Below are positions 51,348 through 62,102 of a stretch of DNA of 64,000 nucleotides, one piece after another (the first letter of the stretch is position 1; the number at the start of each line of letters is the position of its first letter). Below the pieces are notes generated by a model that was given only the letters and a program-made list of their open reading frames with translations, made no database searches and was not told where the DNA came from. Source of the DNA: Balanoglossus misakiensis. Its lineage: Eukaryota > Hemichordata. The position numbers and the translations under genes were made by a program. The DNA lies in contig CM082582.2 in the NCBI GenBank assembly GCA_040954595.2, positions 13,206,001 through 13,270,000 on the forward strand, in the 5' to 3' direction.

Positions 51348-53580
51348 ACAGGTACTTTGACTGATAGCCAGATGAAGTCATGTTTGTCAGCAAAAGAGAG
51401 TACATGATTTTGTCTGGCTGTTTGAATTAGAATGGAAAGAAAAAATCTCTCCAGTTCAAATCAGTTGTGAGTTGTGGTCAGGGTAGCTTTTATGCCTGCT
51501 CAGTCTATCATGCTTGGTACCTATACCTCCTTCAGCACCATGCATATAGCTATCATCACAGGGGATTTCATACAAGGGAAGTATTTTTGCTCCTGGACTT
51601 CCAGTTTTACATTCATCAATTACTCAGACTCATGCTTGCAAAAAGCAATCATACAACGCACACGCCAACATCTCAGAATTGGTATTGGTAATAATGGTAA
51701 GAATTTCATCAGGCAATAGAGCTGGTTTTAGGATACACATACCCAGGACATGTACATGTTGATTGTAAAAGAAACCAGACTATATCCCTACCTGGCAATG
51801 TGTTCACATGGACACATATGTAAACACACGCACACATACATACATATGCACAGACAGGTTTACAGTAGTATAGACAGAAGACACTTATTTGATTTAATCA
51901 TCAAGACAGCTTCCATTCCTCAAACACGGTCTTGCATTGCTCGTGCTGAAAATTGCCAGTCTGGTTTTATTAAAGGGGCTGTAGCAGTGACCTTTGATCA
52001 TAATGTATTATGAATGTCATTTTCTACTCTAAATTCTGGTGAAATGCAGTATTCACTTTGCCTACACAAAGTTAGTAAGTGTTATGGGCACCACTACTGT
52101 TGACAATGAATTTCATATTCTATTGTCAACACTAAAGACTGTGAGGCAGTGTTAAAAATCTACTACATGTCCTGGGTGTAAGAAGCTGCAGTTAATTAGT
52201 GGAACAAGAAGACTGATTTATTATCAAAAGTTACAGCTACTGTCCCTTTAAATTAAAATAATGTCAGGCCAGTGCTGGCTATTTATTAAAACTTCTCAAA
52301 TAATGTCAACTGATTGCTACTAACATCACTTATGGCAACCAAGTTCTCATCATAATGCTCCAATTGTGGTGTTTTTCTTCTCAATTTCTTCACAGCTCAC
52401 AGATACGGTGGTTATTTCCGATGAAGGCATATCTGGAAGGAAAGAGTCTGTTGATAGAAGTGAAAACAAACTGGCCATAGGGTCACCAACCATACCAGAA
52501 AAACTCACCTGTAGAGTTAGGGGTAGCTCTGTGCGAAATTATCCTTCCTAAGGAAGGGAGCAGTTTTTAGTTCAGTTTGTAGTCAATATTTCTGTTGTCA
52601 ATATTTGTGTTGTACATGTATAGTTTTTTTGTAGCATTTGCATTATCAGTAGAAAGTGTAGCATCAAAGGTAGCTTTTGTGTTACAGAGTAGAGGAAAAT
52701 TTATGTAAAGAAGTACATCTCATAATCAGTACTGTGCAGCTCTGTGCGTGATGTGTATTCACTTCAGAAAGATTATTTGATGTGCCCAACATGGAGTAAT
52801 AAGTTTGTAACATTGTTGGACCACCATGCTGATTTCTTTGTTACAAGTTCATGGTCCACATATCCTTTATTTGTTATCTTGCTACGAGTTTGCATTTCAA
52901 GTATTGTCACTCAGTAATGGTGTTGCAAATATCAAGGGTGTGAATGTTCAGTTACCCTGTTATAATATTTTTGATACATACACGAACACGAGATAATAGA
53001 TAATGATTTTCATCACTTCTACCCTTGAAAGTCACTAGTCCTATGTAGACATTTTTTCAGTTCCTGTTCTGCTAAACTCTGACCAAAAAAATAAATTCTT
53101 GTGTCAGAGGAAAAGGTATGAAGTATACCTCGGTTTTGTGTTGTTTTATGCTCATGGATGTTGAAGTTAGAATGTTTCCATCATATCATGTGGCAACATT
53201 TTCTGTCATAGAATTCTGCACTTAAATACATGTACATGTATGTACATACATACTTTATTTATTTCTGTTCAAACACAACACATACATTTATAGACAATGC
53301 CTGATCTGCCAGTTCATTTTCTGGCAATAGTACTGGTGGCCACCTCCTACTTGTTCATCACAATCTTGTTTGCATTCATTATTATGAACACTTGTTTCAG
53401 ACTTATGTTGTTCTGAGATATAAATCTGAATTAGACAGATATCAGTTTAATTTGAAAAGGTCTTATGGTACCAATAATTTTCGCTCAGCCAAGAATTGGC
53501 AGGCATATATAATGTAATGCAAGTTGTGTTTCATTTGTCAAGCGAGTACTTGCTCATGGTTTTTTTTGTAAGTAAATAAA
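51348..53580 (+). terminator. 3'UTR of the RBM12B-like gene with candidate poly(A) signals
   Basis: No coding sequence is supported. AATAAA hexamers occur at 53090-53095 and 53575-53580. A candidate 3'UTR intron runs from ACAG-GTACTT (intron start 51352) to TTCTTCACAG (ending 52395). Palindromic TACATGTA sequences cluster at about 53228-53250. Confidence 0.45.
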
Positions 53581-53721
53581 ACAAAAATAGTGTTTGTGCA
53601 GATCTCAACAGTGTGATCAATAATATCTACACCGTGCCTTCACTGTACAGTCCCATCAACAATGCAACAGAATAAGAAACATTCAACAGATCAACAGACA
53701 AGAGGTGTTTTTTGTAAGAGT

Positions 53722-53727
53722 TTTATT
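53722..53727 (-). terminator. Candidate distal poly(A) signal of CIBAR1
   Basis: AATAAA on the minus strand; another lies at 53881-53886. Either implies a CIBAR1 3'UTR of about 1.7-1.8 kb filling 53728-55561, where I see no other feature. It is convergent with the RBM12B-like hexamer 140 bp away. Confidence 0.4.
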
Positions 53728-55561
53728 CAGGTGTATCGACAGACATACAGATAAAAAAAATATACTCCCATAATAATTATAATAATTTAATTGGTAAATT
53801 TACATGTTCAATATATTATTGTAGCAATGTAAACATTTTCTAGCTGTGAGGGTCAACTATTCTGAAAGCTAAATATAATCTTTATTCTCTGTTTATATCA
53901 GAGAAAGCACTAAATATATATCATTAGTCAACTACAGTTTCTATAAAATGAAATGTGTAATCAGAGATAAAAATAAGCAAGCACCAAGCTTGTTCTTTCG
54001 AATCCTTCTACATGGAAAACATACATAGTTCAATAATGACTATACCTTACATATATCTATATCGAGTGTGGTATGAATGATGTTCTGGAAGTTGAGTATC
54101 ATAGGGATACATCTGAAGATATAGTTATTGTACTCTAAGGGTAGTGAACAGATGTTGATTAGATCTATACTGATTTGAACAGTATGGTACATTTTTGTTT
54201 TTGCGTGGAAACAAATTAGATATCAGATAAATACTGAAATAACAAAAACACAAAACAACAGTTGTGAGTACATAAAATCTACAAAATAACTTTACTGTAT
54301 ACATGTAGTACTAATATTTTAAAAAAAATGTTACCTAAACAGCGATAACAAGTCATTTGCGAATAAAATAGCGTTCATGAAAGACAGGGTGATGACTGTG
54401 GACAAGAGCACATTTGCACAGACCGACATACACACAGAAATGCAACCAATCTAGGTTCAACACTGAAGTTTGCCAGTCATTTTTGAGGGGTAATTAGCAC
54501 AGGCAATGATGATAGCAAACACATGTGCTGCATATATGAAATGGAAAGACCATGATGAAAAACCCTGTCTTGTATCCACCCCTGTGACGTCAATACCCAA
54601 ATGAAATCAAGGTGATGCAAAAGCTAAACAAACTGGACGGTTTCAACCCTACCTCACATCATCTTTATAATTTACACAAATCATCATAGATACAGAAATT
54701 TGTCTTTTTACACCTCACAGGTAGCACATTTACTAATTAAATGGAGGTCACCATAGGCTTTACAGCTTTGAAAGTAGTACATGTACATGTATATACACAG
54801 GTTCAATTCACCAAACTACAAGATATTACCAAAAAACTCTACAAAACATTTCAAGGCACTTATGTTGAATGAAAGGCGGACATTCATATTGTTATGAAAC
54901 AATGTCACTGCACAACATGAAATCTTTGCATCTGTACATAGCTTATTTTTCAATATCATACATTTTTACCAAAATATATCATTTTTATGTCCTTATATAC
55001 ACTTCTACCTTTTAGAGATTACGCTAGCAACAAAATTCTTAGACAGCTCCCAAAACAGGAATTGGTGTAATTTAGTATAATTAACTTTAAAATGTGCATT
55101 TATGAATTTCATTGAAGAGTTTCAGATTTTGTGATAATTGTGCCATCAATTTTGGTTAGAAGCTGCTTCCACAAATTTCATGGAGTGTGTTAAAATAAAA
55201 TTACAACTGTAACTTACAAGTGTTTTAAAATACATTTCTAAAGCCAGTGCGGTTTGGGGGGCTTTACGTTTCCATATCATTTATGTGCAATTGAGTGAGG
55301 ATGTTCCATTCATTCTATGAAAACCACAGCCTGGTCTGATCTATAGAGCTTACACCCTGAACTTTGCACAACGTTAAGCTTTTTCAGGGTCAGTACATTA
55401 TGTCAATGGCCAGAAACACTCCCTTCTAAGTTCAATGTACATCATGTATATTCAATACCAGTCGAGTCTTTTCTCTACAGACCGACCAGTCTGTGGTACA
55501 CTTTCTGCTTTAGGTTTGACATACTCAATTGCACAGTATGTTGTCTGACAAAATGATGTTT

Positions 55562-58517
55562 CTAAGATGCATAGTAACGGGAATCTTCGTCATATTCTTC
55601 ACTCTCATCATCATCATCGTCGTCGTCATCATCATCGTCATCATCATCATGGTGGTTCATACGGTGCCTGTTGTTGTGACTTCCATTATGTCTATCCATG
55701 GAGGGCGTAGGTTTGTTGCCTGTACTGCTGCGAGATGTTGAATTTAGAGATCCCTTAGATCCAGCCCTGACTAGATCCAGTCTGCTTGTACCTGGTGTAC
55801 TTGGTGGTCGTAGAGAATTACGGAATTCCTGAAAGACACAACAAAACATGTTACTTGTACCAAGAACTGCATGTAAACCTTTCAGAGTTGTCATTTGAAT
55901 CACTGCAGGAATTACTTCATGTAATAGTAAGAGATCTACATACCTCCAAGTCATCATCTTCGCTGATTGCATTCAGATGTTGAAATGCTTGTGTATACAC
56001 TTCTAATGCCTTGGCATGAAATACCATCTCCACTTGAACAAATTCTCGCAGTATGGTCTGTTGTTAAAAACAAAACAATCAATAGTGGATTACTTTCCTA
56101 TTGTTAGCCAGTACCAGTAGATTTTTCTGTGGTTGCATTTACAAAGGAGACAGCATCTAAGCAACAAAATCACATGGTTAAAATATTGAAGGCATGAAAT
56201 ACCTTGATATCCTGCAACTTCTTCTTTTCAAAACGATCCATTTCATCTTCCAACGCTTTGGTGGATCTTGTAGCATCTACGCTAGCTTTCTGCAACTCAG
56301 ACTCTGCCTACAGATATGGAACATTGTTTAAAACCTTTTAGAAAATGAAGTGGTTCCGTCAAAGGAAATACAAATTTCAGACTTTCCACAATTTCAAGTC
56401 TCGGACATTCTTTCACGGACTAATCACTTTGTGTCAGGAATGTGTTCAACCTAAAATACCCATTGGCAGTTAATGCCTGTCTCCTGAGGTGCATCATCAT
56501 TTGCATGTTGATCTTTGCAACAACCAACCACATTACCTGTGACTGTAAATATAGTTAAGGAACATCAGTTATGAATTGTCAAAATGTTGAGGCAATATAC
56601 TGTGATGACAATTGCCATTGTTGACAAAAGAATTCAAGGTTGGGCATGACAGAATTTGATGAATTTTCGGGAAAGGATACAATTTGATGCCTGTCACTGG
56701 GATTTTTGAGTCGTACTTGCTCCAATTTCTTCTGTTGTCTTTGTTCTTTGCCATAAGCTGCAAAAGATGCTTTCAGATCATTCTGAAAAACAAGTATCAG
56801 TAACAGCCACACATTAGAACATGCTTTGCCTTGACATTTTCATAACACCAGACAACAAAATAGATGGGCATGACATCAATCGTTTAATCCTCTGTTACTA
56901 AGCAAAAGATGAACTCAGCTGGCGATAGGATCAATGATATCCAGAGTGTTCAATGTCAATTCACTACATACCTTAGCATGCTTGCATTCTGTACCATACA
57001 ATGTCAGTGGTGTAACCACCTTCCTTTCCAGTCGTTCCACCTGAAATCAAATCCCACAAAATTATCTACCATTGTTAAAAGCTGTGAGATTGTAGAGACT
57101 GTGATGTACTGGTACATGTATCCATATGGCCTATGATATATTCCATATTTCAAAATACCCTGTGACTGCTGCAACTTGACTTCTATGTTACCTGTGCATT
57201 TCTGTAGTCTTCAACAGATGAGAGACATTCGGCAAATCCCGTAAGTCCAGTTTTCATGGATGGAGTCTCTGAATCGGCATACTGTAAAACTGACTTGGCA
57301 ATCAGATCGCCTTTGTCTCGAAGCCGGGCTGTCTTTCTTGTGTACGCTGCGAATTCTTGGCAAATATCGGCATAATGTTTCTCTATGTTATCTATTCTGG
57401 ACTGTACAAATTTGGACTGATTTTCCCTGTTTATCAAAATAGAGAAATGTGCGCAATTACCAAGCATGCCCTCTCTGGCAGTGTGACCATGACTTGAGCA
57501 GTGAATTTGTGATGGCAATCTTGGATGTAAACCACAGTTAACTACTACTGGTACTACCTAGAGTGTTACACTGTGTATATATGAATCAAATCAAAGATTG
57601 ATGAATAATTTTTATAATGATCATTACCACTTTTCAATGGTGTGAATCTCTGTGAATATGGTGCCGAAATTACAGCTTCAAACTATGGGTGATTTTACTG
57701 ATATAAAGTGTGACTACATGTGTGACAAAAAGACAAAAACAAAGGAGTTAAAGTGATCTAGCGTCCACTACAAGTCTCTTATGATGATTAGCAGAAAAAT
57801 ATATGAAACAATACACAAAGAAACCAATCCACTTTGTACAATCAAGACATACAAGATCACACAAGAAATTACAGTTTAGGCTGAAAGGCAAACTACTGCA
57901 AAAGGGACAACAAAGCAACATTCATAATTATGTTAACATACATGGAAGAAAATAGAACTTTATAGTTTGATAGACACACACAATTATTACAATGCTGCGA
58001 GGACAACCGTTGTTTATATATTGGGTTTAACACTTTCACTAAACAATAGCGCTATTGTGTTCACATAGCGTCTCAGCTGGTCGCCTTTCATCCATATGAC
58101 TAAATACTAGTACCTTTCCCTAGGCTGAATATAGTGAGGTGACGACGATGTATATCCTCTAGAAGATGCAGACGTTGTAGAAAAATTACTTCTACCACTA
58201 GCCCTTAGGCTTTGTTGGGTACCAAGATACGTTGCTGACATACTTTGGTATAAATCGCCCAAAGTATCACTACATAGTAACAATATTGAAATGTGCACAA
58301 GATGGCGGCTGACCGTCACTTTGAGTTGCCGGGTCGTGAATAACGCTCGTAAACTATGTGATTGTATTGTTTGTCGAACTGGGAGACGCACGAAAGTCGA
58401 GGCTGTTGCAACGAATTACCAAAGTAAATGAGGAATGTATCCGAAGCGTAGATTATTTGCATGGAAACGTTAAAGTTTAACCTACCTTGCCCGGACCTCT
58501 GCCCCACGACTGGTCAT
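55562..58517 (-). CDS. CIBAR1: CBY1-interacting BAR domain protein (FAM92 family)
   Basis: BAR-like membrane-binding protein; in vertebrates it works with CBY1 at the distal appendages and ciliary base, and has been linked to mitochondrial membranes. Minus-strand exons: 58517-58486, 58269-58114, 57426-57192, 57040-56972, 56782-56681, 56542-56537, 56307-56203, 56057-55944, 55828-55562; 361 aa with matching phases. Landmarks: HYADICQEFAAYTRKTARLRDKGD, abbreviated here as FAAYTRKTARLRDK, NPSDRH, VEMVFHAKALEVYTQAFQ and EFRNSLRPP; these correspond to human FAM92A signatures such as FAAYVRKTARLRDK. Exon 6 is a 6-nt microexon (TCACAG) giving Ser-Gln. The N-terminal ~60 residues before the BAR helices are Ser/Thr/Arg-rich and longer than in human (289 aa in total); a later ATG at SMSATYLG is an alternative start. 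The C-terminus carries 14 consecutive Asp, then ESEEYDEDSRYYAS; the human protein also has an acidic tail. Confidence 0.95.
55607..55648 (-). repeat. Coding GAT/GAC repeat, Asp14 tract
   Basis: Fourteen GAT or GAC codons in the last CIBAR1 exon give an uninterrupted Asp run. The mixed codons suggest the acidic stretch is maintained by selection rather than being a fresh pure-repeat expansion. Confidence 0.9.
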
Positions 58518-61500
58518 CGTCGAATATTTCAGTAGTTGGATAGTTTGAACAAGAAGTATTTCTTTTGGCGGTCACAAGTAACTATCACACACCTTTCTGA
58601 AGAATAATTTAAAACCACCAATATTTCCTGAAAAGAACTGGATAAATATATAAATTCTTCGTGAATATAAATAACAGTAGTACACAAATATATTGGACGT
58701 CTCGCTTTATCTCGTCAATAAATCTCGCGCAATTCATTTTCTACCTTGGTAGTCGCTAGATGGCGCTTCACTGAATTGATATGTACGCATATAAATTCTC
58801 AAATTTCTTTCAAAAGTTACAGTGCTCCATTTAAGGTTTACAGTGGCATAATGTATTCCATAAACGACGGTGTTATAACAGAAAGTACTGGTCGTTGGCT
58901 CCTTAGTTTGGTGTGTAACATACTATGTCTCTGTCGCTGTCTTTCACTCTGCCCTTCCGTCCCTCATTCCATTCTCTCTCTCCCCATCTATTGTTAACTA
59001 AAGATAGCTGATTTTGTTTTGCAATAATCAAGGACTAATATCGAAATAACGGGGTCACTCCCTACCTCATTACAGTACTATTGTCAAACCACACCACATG
59101 TGATAAACGTTATTTAAGGGTCACCAGACTTTTTAGATATCATTGGTAGGCTTTTACATATTAATTGCAAAACAAATACTAATCTTCCGTTCAATAGCCG
59201 TAGGTATTACTATCGTAAATCCCTCAAGTAGTCAAAAAGGCGATTCTTTTCGTAATTGTTATGTAAATTAAGATCGTATTGTTCGACAGGCTAAAAAGAC
59301 AGGCGGTGCCAACTGACACATGCAACGCTGGATGATCATTGTGATTTGTATCACTTTTTGGCCTGGGTTCACACTAGAAAGTTTCTGTCAGGCTCAGACC
59401 TGGCGTTGCTCTTTGGTTGTCTAAAATGAGTATGAAAATAATCGACAGGTTACACAGTTGCTACTGGTACCGTCTAAGCACTAGGTGTGTCTGACCTTCA
59501 TTTCTTGACCAAACATCGCCCTCTGTGGTCAGATTCGGCATGAATGTGTGACACTCTGACATCATCCGTATATGTGACGTCATACCACAGCTGTCGCGTT
59601 AGTTGTAGTACGTGTACAAGACCGATTACATGAATGTGAATCAAATGTTTAAAAATATATTTATTTCCTTTTAATCGCACACGTGCTAATTAATTCATCA
59701 AACTGCACGTCTGTGATTTCACTTCTAAATCTGGGAATATATAGCAATCGTCGCTGACCAAGAACATCCAGAGAACACAGTTAGTTGTCTTCCCCTCCAG
59801 TGTAAAGGCGATATGACGAATAAAACGATTCATCCGCGATAAATAACGTCGTAAAGCATTAACTTTTTAATAGCTTTCCAAGTAAGTTTTCCAAAAGCAA
59901 ATAAGAGATAAGTTTTTTCGGTCTTTTTCCAGACCATACCTTTCTCATAATTCTACTGTTATTTCATTTAAAAATGGCTACGGGTTTCGTTCAAGATGGT
60001 GGAAATATTATGATGTCTGTTTTGTTTTCTCGCCACGCGTTTTGTAAAACCGTACGTGATTGCTGTTTCACATCTGTGCACGATTAACGGGTCACAGATT
60101 TCAAGCCGCTTAAAGTTACAACTGCCATATTTGAATTTAGATCCGTCACTCTAATAAATTGATCGGTCCGCGCTGAAGCACTGCCAACTGTTACAGTGGA
60201 ACCTTTAAGTCTCTGTGAATTTGTAATTCACACCCTTTTGCCACGTTTTGTTCCAGTGTAATCCCCATGTCATTTAGATGTTGGGTAATAATTTCTGTGT
60301 CATCTCTTGGTGTCAAAGTATCTTATCAATCTGTCCTTAATATATTTCCAATATCATGTCACACCTTGCGTTGTACGTCACACCATACAGTGGCAGGTCG
60401 TGGGAATCTCATATTGGCCCCACACGCATACTGATGAATCCGGACAATTATAATGCCAGTTCCGGTCTGTGTTTTTTTCTGTATAAGCTGCAATTTATTT
60501 ATTACACACAATTAAATAACAATCACAACATCACTGTCCCCAATCTGATTAAAATCAGATAGAGTTGGCTGAGTCTATGCTGTCTTGGCTGATTTATATT
60601 TACCATAGTTGCCGAAAAAGAAACTTTATTTTGTGTACCAACTACATGTTCTTGTTCTCCTCCCTGTATAGAATCCCAACACGTCCACTTTGGTGAAAAA
60701 TGATCGTCTTTGTGAGTTCCCTAGTTGCATATATTGGTTTGATCGTTTACGGCGTCTGACAAATGTTTGGCGTGGCTAACTTTATATGAAGGAAGGCGAC
60801 AGTGTCAGATGTGGCTTGAAATGCTTCGGCCAACAATGGCAGATAGTTTCAGGGTAACAAGTTTTGCCGTTAATGTGCTTATACATGTAGTACCACGCCC
60901 CTTGGTGTGAACGTTCTGATAAAAAGGTGCCAATATGGTGACTGAAAAGTGAAAGGCGAGTTCCGTGAATAAATTGGCACAGGAAGAATGCGGGTACTGG
61001 GAGGTGTTGTCTTTTGTTCCCAGATAATAATGCAGTGAATACCACGGACAGAGAAATTTAAATGTGAAACGTTCTGCCGTTCAGCGACTTGACATTCTGA
61101 GTAAAGTCTTGATGTGTCCTGTCTCGTTACTTCCAGCATTTTGTCGGGGAGCAATTGAAACGCTGAAAGTCCCGTTGATTGGAAAACAAAGCGCTATTAG
61201 CTTTCTACAATGGAGATCATTTTGCTCTTTCTTCGGTTCCGGCAGATGCGTATATACCTGCCCATACTTGTTTCGTTTTTGCATTGTGGAAAATATCTGC
61301 ATGTCCGGCGGAAAGCAAGCTTTGGCGTTATAGTCACACCACTGTATGAATAAATTAAAATGCTTCTTGTCGCTCTCGTCTTAAATGACCCTCACACATC
61401 GAGAGTCCCTATCAGACACCATGGAGTTATTAATGAGGGGCCGTGACTTGGTCGACTTAGCCAAACATGTCACGTTAGCTTGACTATTTGTCATAATAAT

Positions 61501-61931
61501 TTACGTTAAGTTTAAATCAGCTTAAATCATAAATAATTGATATCATTTGTTGGGGAATTTGTACAGGGGATGATGATGTGTTGAAACGGTGATAACTCGA
61601 TGTGGTTCCACAATCTGTATCAAATCCATCGATTGTACTTTCCGTTAAGTAGAATACGCTATAAATCTGCGAAAGAGCAGTTTTTGTGGGTTGAAATGCA
61701 AATTTCGAGAGCGAGGTGCAAATCGGTTTCTATGGTTTTCCAGATTTATGTCAATGATAACAAGACATGGACAGGTCAAAGGTTGAAGTTGACACTTCGT
61801 TTACCCTGCATACATTAATCACCAGTAGATATTGTAATTAAACTTCTTCTCTATCGGTAATTATTTTCATCTAATTTTGTATTGTTTCCTTCTTAATTGG
61901 CGTGTGTGCTTTGTTCCCTTGGCGTTTTCAG
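58518..61931. other. Intergenic region upstream of CIBAR1
   Basis: Contains the CIBAR1 promoter and otherwise no supported gene. A full CRE palindrome, TGACGTCA, lies at 59575-59582, about 1.06 kb upstream of the CIBAR1 start. Open frames here are short and lack domain content. Confidence 0.5.
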
Positions 61932-62102
61932 CGGAGCGCCAGCAGCTCTTTCGCTCTCCCGGCGCTGGCTGCCTCGCCTCGCGCATGCCTTGCAGAACCA
62001 TCTGTGTCCACATCATCAGCTGTTACACCGCAGCCATTCAATACGCGGCAGAAGCGTCCACACGCCGAGCCAACCATTGAATCGAGCTCACCAACAAACT
62101 GA
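61932..62102 (+). CDS. Candidate terminal exon, Ser/Pro/Ala-rich
   Basis: A GC-rich block in AT-rich surroundings, preceded by a good acceptor (GGCGTTTTCAG ending 61931) and open for 56 codons to a TGA at 62100-62102. The encoded peptide is Ser/Ala/Pro-rich, beginning RSASSSFALPALAAS and ending EPTIESSSPTN. No upstream exon was found and the sequence is not recognised. It could be the last exon of an unseen plus-strand gene or chance. Confidence 0.22.
   Translation, partial: RSASSSFALPALAASPRACLAEPSVSTSSAVTPQPFNTRQKRPHAEPTIESSSPTN

Noticed and set aside
52366-52551. 61-codon plus-strand frame after a good acceptor
   Set aside because: Downstream of the RBM12B-like stop; the only matching donor lies after that stop, so it would be 3'UTR.
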